Assembly (NCBI GenBank): GCA_019459285.1
Contig: JAIBEL010000052.1
Coordinates: 60,306-124,305 of the forward strand
From: Rhizobium sp.
GTDB taxonomy: Bacteria > Pseudomonadota > Gammaproteobacteria > Burkholderiales > Thiobacillaceae
Length of the DNA stretch: 64,000 nucleotides
Direction of reading: 5' to 3'
In this document: positions 18,965-27,980 of the stretch, piece by piece
Layout of the letters: the number at the start of each line of letters is the position of its first letter
Numbering within the stretch: position 1 is the first letter of the stretch
Made by a program: the position numbers and the translations under genes
Notes under the pieces: model-generated
What the model saw: only the letters and a program-made list of their open reading frames with translations
The model's database searches: none
Told to the model about the DNA's origin: nothing

Positions 18965-20821
18965 ATGCCGACGTCCCTGCTCGACACCGTCAATTCGCCG
19001 GACGAACTGCGCGCGCTTTCGCCTGCCGACCTGCCCAAACTCGCCAACGAACTGCGCGAGTTCCTGGTCAATTCAGTCGGCCAGACCGGCGGCCACCTCG
19101 CTTCCAATCTCGGCACGGTGGAACTCACGATCGCCCTGCACTATGTATTCGATACCCCGCGCGACCGCATCGTATGGGACGTCGGCCACCAAACCTACGC
19201 CCACAAGATTCTGACCGGTCGTCGTGCCGGGATGGCCGGCCTGCGCCAGCCGGGCGGCATCGCCGGATTCCCGCGCCGCGCCGAGAGCAGGTTCGACGCC
19301 TTCGGCGCCGGCCACTCCAGCACGTCGATCTCGGCGGCACTCGGCATGGCCGAAGCCTTTCATCAACTGGGTAGCAGCCAGCGCGCCGTGGCCATCATCG
19401 GCGATGGCGCGATGACCGCCGGCATGGCGTTCGAAGCGCTCAACAACGCCGGGGCCACCGACCTCCCCCTGCTGGTGGTGCTGAACGACAACGATATGTC
19501 GATCTCGCCCAACGTCGGCGCGCTCAACAATTATCTGGCGCGGCTGATGTCGGGCAAGTTCTATGCTGCGGCACGCCGCGCCGGCGAGAAAGTGCTGTCC
19601 GTCGCCCCGCCGATCCGCGAACTCGCCAAGCGCGCCGAGGAACACATGAAGGGCATGGTGACGCCAGGCACATTGTTCGAGGAATTCGGTTTCAACTACA
19701 TCGGCCCGATCGACGGCCACGACCTCGACGTACTGCTGGACACGCTCTCCAACATCAAGCAGCTCAATGGCCCGCAATTCCTGCATGTGGTCACCCGCAA
19801 AGGCAAGGGCTACGCACCCGCCGAAGCCAATCCCTGCCTGTATCACGGCGTATCGCGTTTCGATCCCGCTGCGGGCGTCGCGGAAAAAACCGGTGGCAAG
19901 CCCACCTACACGCAAGTGTTCGGCGACTGGCTGTGCGACATGGCCGCCGCCGACACGCGACTGGTTGGCATCACCCCCGCGATGCGCGAGGGTTCCGGCC
20001 TAGTGCGCTTCTCGCAGGATTATCCCAAGCGCTATTTCGATGTCGGCATCGCCGAACAGCATGCGCTGACCTTTGCCGCCGGCCTCGCCTGCGAAGGCAT
20101 CAAGCCGGTGGTGGCGATCTACTCAACCTTCCTGCAGCGCGCCTACGACCAGTTGATCCACGACGTCGCCCTGCAGAATCTGCCGGTGATGCTGGCGATC
20201 GACCGTGCCGGTCTGGTCGGCGCAGACGGCCCGACCCATGCCGGCAGCTTCGATCTCTCCTTCCTGCGCTGTATCCCCAACATGCTGATCGCCGCGCCGT
20301 CGGACGAGAACGAATGCCGGGCACTTTTGACCACCGCCTTCCTGCACGAAGGTCCTTCGGCGGTGCGCTATCCGCGCGGCAGCGGGGTCGGCGCCACGAT
20401 CGACGCCGGGCTCGACGCCGTCGAGATCGGCAAGGGCGTGCTGCGGCGACGCGGCCATGACGTGGCGCTGATCGCCTTCGGCAGTCTGGTCGCACCCGCC
20501 CTTCAAGCTGCCGGGACGCTCGACGCCAGCGTGGCCGACATGCGCTTCGTGAAGCCGCTGGATCTGGACCTGCTGCGCGAACTGGCGCACGGCCATCGCC
20601 TGCTCGTCACGCTGGAGGAAAATGCAGTGGCGGGCGGCGCCGGCGCCGGCGTGGCCGAGGCGCTGGCCGACCTCGGTGTCATCATGCCGATCCTGCATCT
20701 GGGCCTGCCCGACACCTTCATCGAACATGGCGACCCCGCCAGAATGCTGGCCGACTGCGGACTCGATGCCGCGGGCATCGAGCATGCCGTCCGTCAACGG
20801 ATAACCCTATTACCCGAGTAG
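18965..20821 (+). CDS. dxs: 1-deoxy-D-xylulose-5-phosphate synthase
   Basis: 618 residues, thiamine-diphosphate enzyme that makes DXP from pyruvate and glyceraldehyde-3-phosphate, entry of the MEP isoprenoid pathway. Key parts: [15 protein letters not shown] (about 73-87), the TPP motif GDGAMTAG (about 146-153) with NND ending near residue 177, and the transketolase-like C-terminal half. It starts one base after the ispA stop, so xseB-ispA-dxs is an operon. Confidence 0.97.
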   Translation: MPTSLLDTVNSPDELRALSPADLPKLANELREFLVNSVGQTGGHLASNLGTVELTIALHYVFDTPRDRIVWDVGHQTYAHKILTGRRAGMAGLRQPGGIAGFPRRAESRFDAFGAGHSSTSISAALGMAEAFHQLGSSQRAVAIIGDGAMTAGMAFEALNNAGATDLPLLVVLNDNDMSISPNVGALNNYLARLMSGKFYAAARRAGEKVLSVAPPIRELAKRAEEHMKGMVTPGTLFEEFGFNYIGPIDGHDLDVLLDTLSNIKQLNGPQFLHVVTRKGKGYAPAEANPCLYHGVSRFDPAAGVAEKTGGKPTYTQVFGDWLCDMAAADTRLVGITPAMREGSGLVRFSQDYPKRYFDVGIAEQHALTFAAGLACEGIKPVVAIYSTFLQRAYDQLIHDVALQNLPVMLAIDRAGLVGADGPTHAGSFDLSFLRCIPNMLIAAPSDENECRALLTTAFLHEGPSAVRYPRGSGVGATIDAGLDAVEIGKGVLRRRGHDVALIAFGSLVAPALQAAGTLDASVADMRFVKPLDLDLLRELAHGHRLLVTLEENAVAGGAGAGVAEALADLGVIMPILHLGLPDTFIEHGDPARMLADCGLDAAGIEHAVRQRITLLPE

Positions 20822-20838
20822 TTTACTCAACTATTCCG

Positions 20839-20863
20839 GCAGTTTATACTTAGTCTAAACTGC
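20839..20863. promoter_or_regulatory. 25-bp palindrome before folE2 (probable operator)
   Basis: Arms GCAGTTTATAC (20839-20849) and GTCTAAACTGC (20853-20863) are reverse complements except one base, with spacer TTA. It lies 21 nt upstream of the folE2 start, with no T-run after it, so an operator is more likely than a terminator. The binding protein is unknown; it does not match the Zur box I know. Confidence 0.5.
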
Positions 20864-20884
20864 ATCGATACCAAGGAGCCTGCC

Positions 20885-21697
20885 ATGAACCAGATTTGCG
20901 ATACCGCCGTTTGTATGCCGGATGTACAAAGTTCGGCCGATACGCGGCAAATCGCCATCAACAAGGTCGGCATCAAGAGCATCCGTCACCCGGTTCGCGT
21001 GGCAGACAAGAGCGGCGGCGTCCAGCACACCATCGCCACCTTCAACATGTACGTGTTCCTGCCGCACAACTTCAAGGGCACGCACATGTCGCGCTTCATC
21101 GAGATCCTCAACACGCGCGAGCGCGAGATTTCGGTGGAGAACTTCGAAGGCATGCTGCGCCAGATGGTCGAGCGCCTGGAAGCCGAATCGGGCTACATCG
21201 AAATGAGCTTCCCCTATTTCGTCAACAAGGCCGCGCCCGTCTCGGGCGTGCAGAGCCTGCTCGACTACGAGGTCACCTTCATCGGCGCCATCGAGAATGG
21301 CCAGTACACCCACACCACCAAGGTACTGGTGCCGGTGACCAGCCTGTGTCCGTGTTCGAAGAAGATTTCCGAGTATGGCGCGCACAACCAGCGCTCGCAC
21401 GTTACCGTCACCGCGAAGACCAACGGCTTCCTGTGGATCGAGGATCTGGTGCGCAAGGTAGAGGATCAGGCCTCGTGCGAGTTGTTCGGGCTGCTGAAGC
21501 GGCCGGATGAAAAATACGTCACCGAACGTGCCTACGACAACCCGAAATTCGTCGAGGACATCGTGCGCGACGTCGCCGCCGCGATGAACGCCGAGCCACT
21601 GATCGATGCGTACGTCGTGGAAGCCGAAAACTTCGAGTCGATCCACAACCACAGCGCCTATGCCGTGATCGAACGCGACAAACAGGGTCAGGCGTAA
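20885..21697 (+). CDS. folE2: GTP cyclohydrolase FolE2 (type IB)
   Basis: 270 residues. The family motif [18 protein letters not shown] (about 154-171) holds the metal-binding cysteine. It converts GTP to dihydroneopterin triphosphate for folate and queuosine synthesis. Unlike FolE it can use metals other than zinc, and in some bacteria it is induced by zinc limitation. AAGGAG precedes the ATG. A near-perfect 25-bp palindrome directly upstream suggests specific regulation. Confidence 0.95.
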   Translation: MNQICDTAVCMPDVQSSADTRQIAINKVGIKSIRHPVRVADKSGGVQHTIATFNMYVFLPHNFKGTHMSRFIEILNTREREISVENFEGMLRQMVERLEAESGYIEMSFPYFVNKAAPVSGVQSLLDYEVTFIGAIENGQYTHTTKVLVPVTSLCPCSKKISEYGAHNQRSHVTVTAKTNGFLWIEDLVRKVEDQASCELFGLLKRPDEKYVTERAYDNPKFVEDIVRDVAAAMNAEPLIDAYVVEAENFESIHNHSAYAVIERDKQGQA

Positions 21698-21783
21698 GGC
21701 GTCGGTCCCCCTTGCGGCGCAGGCCAACGCAAGCGAAGCGACCGGAGCCACACGCGGAAACCGGCCCGACCTCAACCCGAACC

Positions 21784-21824
21784 ATCAAAACAAAAGGCCT
21801 GCATTGCAGGCCTTTTGTTTTGAT
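21784..21824. terminator. Bidirectional terminator, folE2 / aspartic protease
   Basis: A perfect inverted repeat of 20 bp arms around one base: core AAAAGGCCTGCA / TGCAGGCCTTTT flanked by A-rich and T-rich runs on both sides. It lies between the convergent folE2 and protease genes and can end transcription in both directions. Confidence 0.9.
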
Positions 21825-21836
21825 GCCCACGAATAA

Positions 21837-22487
21837 TCAGTAACGCTGCGTCAGCGTCATCGTCTGGCCATCGCGCTTCATTTCCATCCGGTTCAGAAAG
21901 CTCATCCCCAGCAGCGGCACGTTGAGACCCGTTTCCACCACCATCCCGTCCACCTGGTTGACCGAGATCCCGCCCACCTTGACCGTATTGAACTTGACGC
22001 GCCACGCAGGCACCACGCCCGCCGCCGTCCCCACGCCGACCGCCTGGCCCGACCGGTAGTCGAGTCCGATACGCTTGGCCTCGGCTGCACTGATGGCGAT
22101 GGCGGTAGCACCCGTATCGACCAGAAAGGTCATCGGATATCCGTTGAGCGCACCTGCCGCCGCGAAATGACCACGCGCGTCGGCCGTGAGGGAAATGCTC
22201 GGGCGGCTGTCCGTCGCCGTACCACCCGCGAACGATTGGCCCATGCCCAGGGTCCGGCGCTTGCCCTCAATATCGAAGCTGGCGCTGTCGGAATCCGCAG
22301 AGACCAGTTTCACGCCCTGGATCGTTTGCCCCGCACTGAGGGTACGCGGTTTACCGCCATCGATGCTGATGATCGCCTTGTCCTTGAACAGGCCTACCAC
22401 CGATATGCTGGTAGCCCATACGGTTGTACAGGCAAGTCCGCCAGCAGCTATCATCATCGCGACCGTTTTTTTCTTGAGAGGCATCAT
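21837..22487 (-). CDS. Periplasmic retropepsin-like aspartic protease
   Basis: 216 residues. An N-terminal signal or anchor helix (about 8-25), a basic SH3-like middle region, then a single-domain clan AA protease with catalytic VDTGATAI (about 127-134) and a second pattern PLLGMSFLNR near 191-200. As a single lobe it must dimerise. Family TIGR02281. The start ATG lies inside CATG at 22485-22488, overlapping the start codon of the divergent amidotransferase gene. AGGAC upstream supports this start; an ATG follows directly after it. Confidence 0.88.
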   Translation of the reverse strand: MMPLKKKTVAMMIAAGGLACTTVWATSISVVGLFKDKAIISIDGGKPRTLSAGQTIQGVKLVSADSDSASFDIEGKRRTLGMGQSFAGGTATDSRPSISLTADARGHFAAAGALNGYPMTFLVDTGATAIAISAAEAKRIGLDYRSGQAVGVGTAAGVVPAWRVKFNTVKVGGISVNQVDGMVVETGLNVPLLGMSFLNRMEMKRDGQTMTLTQRY

Positions 22488-23196
22488 GCGTCCTGTTCTG
22501 GTTTTCCGTCATTCGCCCACCGAGGGACCGGGGTATTTCACCACATTCCTGGATCGGCACGGCATTCCCTGGCAGCTGGTACGGATCGACGCCGGCGACA
22601 GCGTGCCTGAAAACCTTAACGGCGCTTCAGGCGTCTGCTTGATGGGCGGCCCGATGAGCGTCAACGACGATCTGCCCTGGATCCCGCCCCTGCTGGCGCT
22701 GATCCGCCAGGCGGTCGCATCGGACATTCCGGTGATCGGCCATTGCCTGGGCGGCCAGCTTATGTCGAAAGCGCTGGGCGGAACGGTCGGCGCCAATCCG
22801 GTCAAGGAAATCGGCTGGGGCGACGTTCGCATCACCGACGCCGATGCCGCGCGCTCCTGGCTGGGCGACACCACGCAGCCCATGCTGGCATTCCACTGGC
22901 ACGGCGAAACCTTCACCCTGCCGCCGGGTGCCACGCGCCTTCTCGACAGCGCCTTCTGCGCCAACCAGGCCTATGTGCTCAACGACCGCCATATCGGCAT
23001 GCAATGCCATGTCGAAATGACGCCCGAACTCATCGCCAGCTGGTGCGACAACGGCGGCGCCGAAATCGCCGCCAGCGACAGTCCCGGCGTGCAGTCGCCC
23101 GATGCGATCCAGGCGGATTTGCCCGCCCGCACCGCCCGTCTGCATGAACTGGCGGACAAAATTTATTCCCGCTGGATTCAAGGGCTTAGAAAATAA
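22486..23196 (+). CDS. Class I glutamine amidotransferase (GMP-synthase-domain type)
   Basis: 236 residues. The nucleophile elbow GHCLGGQ (near 85-91) carries catalytic Cys, and QCHVEM near 171-176 the catalytic His-x-Glu. It is a stand-alone GATase1 of the GuaA-like family; the acceptor substrate is unknown. Translation from ATG 22486 follows GAGAGG. The frame is open 300 nt upstream but lies opposite the divergent protease, so the longer form is unlikely. Its ribosome site and promoter must lie within the protease coding sequence. Confidence 0.88.
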   Translation: MRPVLVFRHSPTEGPGYFTTFLDRHGIPWQLVRIDAGDSVPENLNGASGVCLMGGPMSVNDDLPWIPPLLALIRQAVASDIPVIGHCLGGQLMSKALGGTVGANPVKEIGWGDVRITDADAARSWLGDTTQPMLAFHWHGETFTLPPGATRLLDSAFCANQAYVLNDRHIGMQCHVEMTPELIASWCDNGGAEIAASDSPGVQSPDAIQADLPARTARLHELADKIYSRWIQGLRK

Positions 23197-23317
23197 TCGC
23201 AGGACCGTCCCGGGAAGACGCTGGACAGCCGCATCGCGCGGCGTAGGATAGGCGACGGAGTCATATCCAGTCTTACAGCATCACTGAATACCTGAAACAG
23301 GAAATATTGGAGGATTT

Positions 23318-23731
23318 ATGCAGAACGTGGATTACGCCAATTTCGATTTCGGCGAGCGCCTGAACGGTTTCATCAACGAAGTGATGAATTTCGGCGGCGC
23401 GCCGCGAACCGAGGCCGACCTCACCGAAGGCCAGAAGGTCTTCGTCCGCGCAGTCAAGCGCGAAATGGTCAAGTATGCCGACCCCAACCGCCACGGCTAC
23501 CCGCATAACCTGCTGGAGCAGATGGAATCCTTCACCCGCACCGTGGGCGACCTGCACAACTCCTACTTCGACTCGGGCATGCGCAAGGTCAGCGACTGTC
23601 TCTACAACCGCTGGAAGATGCTTTACGAAGAAACCAAAAAGCTGGCCGCGGCCGGCGGCGACACCAAACCCGCCTGGGTCGACGTCATCAAGACCGAGCA
23701 AACCGACATGCCAGCCTTCTTTGACGCATAA
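23318..23731 (+). CDS. Conserved-looking hypothetical protein upstream of sat
   Basis: 137 residues, soluble, mixed charge, rich in F, Y and N, with a single Cys near residue 93. No known domain recognised. The codon use is like that of neighbouring housekeeping genes and GGAGG precedes the ATG, so it is expressed. It has its own terminator, so it is not co-transcribed with sat 165 nt downstream, although it lies next to the sulfur-oxidation genes. Confidence 0.8.
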   Translation: MQNVDYANFDFGERLNGFINEVMNFGGAPRTEADLTEGQKVFVRAVKREMVKYADPNRHGYPHNLLEQMESFTRTVGDLHNSYFDSGMRKVSDCLYNRWKMLYEETKKLAAAGGDTKPAWVDVIKTEQTDMPAFFDA

Positions 23732-23745
23732 CGATTTGTTTTTGA

Positions 23746-23779
23746 ATGAAAAAGCCCGGGCAATCCGGGCTTTTTCATT
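23746..23779 (+). terminator. Terminator after the 137-residue hypothetical
   Basis: TGAAAAAGCCCGG, loop GCAAT-like, CCGGGCTTTTTCA followed by TTTTTG. The A-rich left side also makes it usable from the minus strand. It separates the hypothetical from sat. Confidence 0.88.
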
Positions 23780-23896
23780 TTTGCGATTAATATCAAACCT
23801 GCTTATCCTCAAATAAAAATAAAGGATTATTCAGGGGTCCCCCCCGGTGCTATCCTGCCCAGACTCTAATACCCCCATAAAGTCTGAGGAGACAGC

Positions 23897-25105
23897 ATGT
23901 CCAAACTGGTACGCCCCCATGGCGGCGGTGAACTCAAACCCCTGCTACTGACGGGCGACGCACTCGCCGCCGAAAAAGCCCGCGCAGCCTCGTTGCCCAA
24001 GCTCAAGATGAGCTCGCGCGAAACCGGCGACCTCATCATGATGGGGATCGGCGGCTTCACCCCGCTGGACGGATTCATGACCAAGTCCGACTGGCAGGGC
24101 GTGTGCGACGGCTACAAGATGGCGAACGGCCTGTTCTGGCCCATCCCCGTCACCCTGTCGACCGACGACGAGTCCATCAAGGACGGCGACGAGATCGCGC
24201 TGGTGGACGGCGAGTCCGGCGAGATCATGGGCACCATGAAGGTGACCGACAAGTACACCATCGACAAGGCCCACGAGTGCATGCAGGTCTACAAGACCAC
24301 TGACCTCGAGCACCCCGGCGTCAAGATGGTCATGGCTCAGGGCAAGTACAACCTGGCCGGCCCGGTCAAGGTCCTGTCCACCGGCACGTTCAAGGAAGAG
24401 TATGGCGAGCAGTTCATGACGCCGGCCGAGACCCGCGCCAAGTTCGAGCAGATGGGCTGGAGCAAGATCGCCGCCTTCCAGACCCGCAACCCGATGCACC
24501 GCTCGCACGAATACCTGGCCAAGATCGCCATCGAGACCATGGACGGCGTGCTGGTCCACTCGCTGCTCGGCGCGCTGAAGCCGGGCGACATTCCTGCCGA
24601 AGTCCGTTCCGAAGCCATCAGCGTACTGGTCGAAAATTACTTCGCACCCAATACCGTGATCCAGGCCGGCTACCCGCTCGACATGCGCTATGCCGGCCCG
24701 CGCGAAGCGCTGCTGCATGCGCTGTTCCGCCAGAACTACGGCTGCTCGCACCTGATCGTCGGGCGCGATCACGCTGGCGTAGGCGACTACTACGGCCCCT
24801 TCGACGCGCAGAAGATCTTCGACGAGATCCCCAAGGGCTCGCTCGAGACCCAGAACATGAACATCGACTGGACCTTCTGGTGCAACAAGTGCGGCGGCAT
24901 GGCCTCGCAGCGTACCTGCCCGCACACCAAGGAGGACCGCATCCTGCTGTCCGGTACCAAGGTGCGCTCGATGCTGTCCGAGGGCCAGGATCTCCCGGTC
25001 GAATTCAGCCGTCCGGAAGTCGCCAAGGTGCTGCAGAAGTACTACGCCGGTCTTTCTGCAGAACAAAACGTCAAGATCGAATTGAAAGGCCATTCGGCCG
25101 CATGA
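23897..25105 (+). CDS. sat: Sulfate adenylyltransferase (ATP sulfurylase), dissimilatory type
   Basis: 402 residues, homo-oligomeric ATP sulfurylase. Motifs [11 protein letters not shown] (near 194-204) with the HxxH nucleotide site, and [12 protein letters not shown] (near 289-300). In sulfur oxidisers it works in reverse: APS plus pyrophosphate gives ATP plus sulfate, a substrate-level phosphorylation. It is followed by aprB and aprA on the same strand. A cysteine cluster CNKCGG...CPHTK near 329-345 suggests a metal site, as in other dissimilatory Sat proteins. GAGGAG precedes the ATG. Confidence 0.97.
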   Translation: MSKLVRPHGGGELKPLLLTGDALAAEKARAASLPKLKMSSRETGDLIMMGIGGFTPLDGFMTKSDWQGVCDGYKMANGLFWPIPVTLSTDDESIKDGDEIALVDGESGEIMGTMKVTDKYTIDKAHECMQVYKTTDLEHPGVKMVMAQGKYNLAGPVKVLSTGTFKEEYGEQFMTPAETRAKFEQMGWSKIAAFQTRNPMHRSHEYLAKIAIETMDGVLVHSLLGALKPGDIPAEVRSEAISVLVENYFAPNTVIQAGYPLDMRYAGPREALLHALFRQNYGCSHLIVGRDHAGVGDYYGPFDAQKIFDEIPKGSLETQNMNIDWTFWCNKCGGMASQRTCPHTKEDRILLSGTKVRSMLSEGQDLPVEFSRPEVAKVLQKYYAGLSAEQNVKIELKGHSAA

Positions 25106-25287
25106 TTTTCCTGTCCGGCAGCGATGCCTGAGAGGTATGCCCTGATCGCGGCAGATGCCGACAGGGTAAGGATTTTAGGACACGAGCCTACCGGAAGCGG
25201 ATTCGCGATACGCCCCGGCCAAGGACGGGTTCAGTTCTAAGCGGACCGCGACGTACGCGGATTGTTAGCTAACTTTAGGAGACTGTA
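25106..25287 (+). other. Structured spacer between sat and aprB
   Basis: Starting 4 nt after the sat stop, CCTGTCCGGC (25110-25119) pairs with GCCGACAGG (25157-25165) around one bulge, and GCGAT (25121-25125) pairs with ATCGC (25145-25149). The inner loop has CTGAGA. The remaining ~100 nt holds no gene and ends with TTTAGGAGACTGTA as aprB ribosome site. It may be a regulatory or processing element giving sat and apr different messenger levels. Confidence 0.45.
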
Positions 25288-25761
25288 ATGCCAACCTATG
25301 TTCGTACCGACAAGTGCGACGGCTGCAAGGGTCAGGACAAGACCGCTTGCATGTACATCTGCCCGCACGATCTGATGAAGCTGGACAAGGACGGTTCGGA
25401 AACCGGCCACGCCATGCGTGCATTCAACCAGGAGCCCGAGCAGTGCTGGGAGTGCTATTCCTGCGTGAAGATCTGCCCGCAGCAAGCCATTGAAGTTCGC
25501 CACTATGCCGACGTCGTGCCGCTGGGCGGCATGGTGCAGCCGCTGCGTGGTTCCGACTCCATCATGTGGACCATCAAGTTCCGTAATGGCGTGCTGAAGC
25601 GCTTCAAATTCCCGATCCGCACCACCCCCGAAGGCTCGATCGATCCCTACGGCAACAAACCCATGCCCAAGATGGCTGAGATCGAGTCCACGGGTTCGTT
25701 CACCCGGGACATGATGGGTGGTTACCGTGCCGGTAACCCTGCCGAACTGATTCGCAAGTAA
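25288..25761 (+). CDS. aprB: Adenylylsulfate reductase beta subunit
   Basis: 157 residues. Two [4Fe-4S] clusters: ligands in CDGCKGQDKTAC and CPHDL near 10-37, and CWECYSCVKICPQ near 50-62. The C-terminal tail (after ~110) wraps the alpha subunit in known structures. It carries electrons between AprA and a membrane partner. In this organism the enzyme runs from sulfite plus AMP to APS. It is 18 nt before aprA. Confidence 0.97.
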   Translation: MPTYVRTDKCDGCKGQDKTACMYICPHDLMKLDKDGSETGHAMRAFNQEPEQCWECYSCVKICPQQAIEVRHYADVVPLGGMVQPLRGSDSIMWTIKFRNGVLKRFKFPIRTTPEGSIDPYGNKPMPKMAEIESTGSFTRDMMGGYRAGNPAELIRK

Positions 25762-25779
25762 TTTAGAGAGGTAAACGAA

Positions 25780-27801
25780 ATGGCTGGAGAATTTGGTAAT
25801 CCCACAGTAGTCCAGGAGGAAGTAGACGTCCTCCTGATCGGCGGCGGTATGGCATGCTGCGGCGCCGGTTACGAAATCATGCGCTGGGCAGACGCCGCCA
25901 AGGCCGAGTTGGGCATAGACCTGAAAATCAAGCTGGTCGACAAGGCTGCCATGGATCGCTCCGGCGCTGTGGCGCAGGGTCTGTCCGCAATCAACACCTA
26001 CATCGGCTCCGAGCAGGATCCCGCCGACTACGCCCGCATGGTCTCCAACGACCTGATGGGCATCACCCGCGACGACCTGGCCTATGACCTGGGCCGTAAC
26101 GTGGATGATTCCGTTCACCTGTTCGAAGAATGGGGCCTGCCGATCTGGAAAACCGACGAAAACGGCGAGCGTCACGACGGCGCCCAGGGCATGACCCCAT
26201 TGAAGGATGGCGGCAAGCCCGTGCGTTCCGGCAAATGGCAGATCATGATCAACGGCGAATCCTACAAATGGATCGTTGCTGAAGCCACCAAGAAGGCGCT
26301 CGGCATGGATCGCATCGAAGAGCGCATCTTCATCGTCAAGCTGGTTAACGACAAGAACGACCCGAGCCGCATCGCCGGTGCCGTCGGCTTCTCGACCCGC
26401 GACCATAAAGTTGTGGTGTACAAGGCCAAGGCCATTCTGCTGGCAGCCGGCGGTTGCGTGAACATCTTCCGTCCGCGCTCCGTCGGTGAAGGTACCGGGC
26501 GTGCCTGGTACCCGGTGTGGAACGCAGGTTCGACCTACGCGATGGCTGCCGAAGCCGGCGCCGAGCTGACCATGATGGAAAACCGCTTCGTGCCCGCCCG
26601 CTTCAAGGACGGCTACGGCCCGGTTGGCGCCTGGTTCCTGCTGTTCAAGGCGCAGGCTGTGAACGCCTACGGCGAAGTCTACATGGTGAAGAACAAGGAA
26701 CTGCTGAACGACTACCCCCCCTACGGGCAGGCCGCCGTTCCCGCATCGTGTCTGCGTAACCACCTGATGCTGAAGGAAATGAAGGAAGGCCGCGGCCCCA
26801 TCTACATGGACACCGTGACCGCTTTGGCAAAACTGCGTGAAACGCTGACCCCGCGCGAAGTGAAGCATCTGGAAGCCGAAGCCTGGGAAGACTTCCTCGA
26901 CATGTGCGTCGGCCAGTGCGGCATCTGGGTGGGCGAGAACGTCGAACCGGAGAAGAAAAACTCCGAACTCATGCCGACCGAGCCCTACCTGCTGGGCAGC
27001 CACTCCGGTTGCTGTGGCATCTGGGTGTCGGGTCCGACCGATCTGGGCGCACCGACCGACGAAACCCACGCCGACGCAGGCAAGATTCCGGCTCACCTGC
27101 CCAAAGGCTGGAGCTGGGGCTACCGCTCGATGACCACGGTCAAGGGCCTGTTCACCGCCGGTGACGGCGTGGGCGCGTCCGGCCACAAGTTCTCCTCCGG
27201 CTCGCATGCCGAAGGCCGCATGTGCGCCAAGGCCATGGTCAAGTACTGCATCGACAATAAGGATTGGAAACCCGAACTCGACACCTCCGTCGAGCAGCTG
27301 GTGGAAGAGATCTACAAGCCGGTGCGCACCTACCTCGAGCACAAGGACTACACCACGGCGATCGACGTCAACCCCAACTACATCACGCCCAAGATGCTGC
27401 AGTTCCGTCTGCAGAAGATCATGGACGAGTATGTTGCCGGTGTCGCGACCTACTACACCACCAACGCCAACATGCTGGGCGTGGCGGAAGACAAGTTGAA
27501 CATGCTGAAGGAAGACGCAGAGAAGATGCGTGCGAAAGACCTGCACGAGCTGCTGCGCGCGTGGGAAAACTACCACCGCATCCTGACGGCCGAAGCCCAC
27601 ATGAAGCACATCCAGTTCCGCGAAGAAAGCCGTTACCCCGGCTTCTACTACCGCATGGACAAGAACTTTGTCGATGAGGAAAACTGGCACTGCTTCGTGA
27701 ACTCGGTGTACGACAAGAACTCCAAACAGTGGAACTGCTTCAAGCGCGCCCACGTGGATCTGGTCGACAAGTCCAAGCTGTTCAAGCCCGCTGCCCACTA
27801 A
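25780..27801 (+). CDS. aprA: Adenylylsulfate reductase alpha subunit
   Basis: 673 residues, FAD-binding catalytic subunit of the fumarate reductase fold. FAD region LLIGGGMACCGAG (about 14-26), GAVAQGLSAIN (about 63-73) and the HSGCCGIWVSG segment (about 407-417) used for AMP/sulfite binding. It oxidises sulfite with AMP to APS. Length and order (sat-aprB-aprA) agree with Thiobacillus-type sulfur oxidisers. No aprM or qmo genes follow, so the quinone-side partner is outside the window. A strong terminator follows. Confidence 0.98.
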   Translation: MAGEFGNPTVVQEEVDVLLIGGGMACCGAGYEIMRWADAAKAELGIDLKIKLVDKAAMDRSGAVAQGLSAINTYIGSEQDPADYARMVSNDLMGITRDDLAYDLGRNVDDSVHLFEEWGLPIWKTDENGERHDGAQGMTPLKDGGKPVRSGKWQIMINGESYKWIVAEATKKALGMDRIEERIFIVKLVNDKNDPSRIAGAVGFSTRDHKVVVYKAKAILLAAGGCVNIFRPRSVGEGTGRAWYPVWNAGSTYAMAAEAGAELTMMENRFVPARFKDGYGPVGAWFLLFKAQAVNAYGEVYMVKNKELLNDYPPYGQAAVPASCLRNHLMLKEMKEGRGPIYMDTVTALAKLRETLTPREVKHLEAEAWEDFLDMCVGQCGIWVGENVEPEKKNSELMPTEPYLLGSHSGCCGIWVSGPTDLGAPTDETHADAGKIPAHLPKGWSWGYRSMTTVKGLFTAGDGVGASGHKFSSGSHAEGRMCAKAMVKYCIDNKDWKPELDTSVEQLVEEIYKPVRTYLEHKDYTTAIDVNPNYITPKMLQFRLQKIMDEYVAGVATYYTTNANMLGVAEDKLNMLKEDAEKMRAKDLHELLRAWENYHRILTAEAHMKHIQFREESRYPGFYYRMDKNFVDEENWHCFVNSVYDKNSKQWNCFKRAHVDLVDKSKLFKPAAH

Positions 27802-27823
27802 TCTGTTAGTTTCGCAGTGAACT

Positions 27824-27852
27824 CCGGGCGCCTTCTGGCGCCCGGTTTTTTT
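27824..27852 (+). terminator. Terminator of the aprBA unit
   Basis: CCGGGCGCC (27824-27832), loop TTCT, GGCGCCCGG (27837-27845) and seven T residues, 22 nt after the aprA stop. Confidence 0.93.
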
Positions 27853-27980
27853 CCGGTTGCAATAACAGCGTGGCCAACGAGGTTGTCGCTTATTCAGCAT
27901 CCAGCCGAAAGCGCGTACTCTATGCGTTTCCGATTGCATGTTTTTTTGTAGTAAGGGGCCAAGCCCCACGAGGTTGAACC

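Noticed and set aside
25106..25170. Thiamine-diphosphate riboswitch between sat and aprB
   Set aside because: CTGAGA and a CCTGATC-like stretch recall the THI box, but the order, the 3' consensus and the gene context do not fit.
25237..27969. 910-codon minus-strand frame opposite aprB-aprA
   Set aside because: Antisense shadow of two certain genes; composition is not protein-like.
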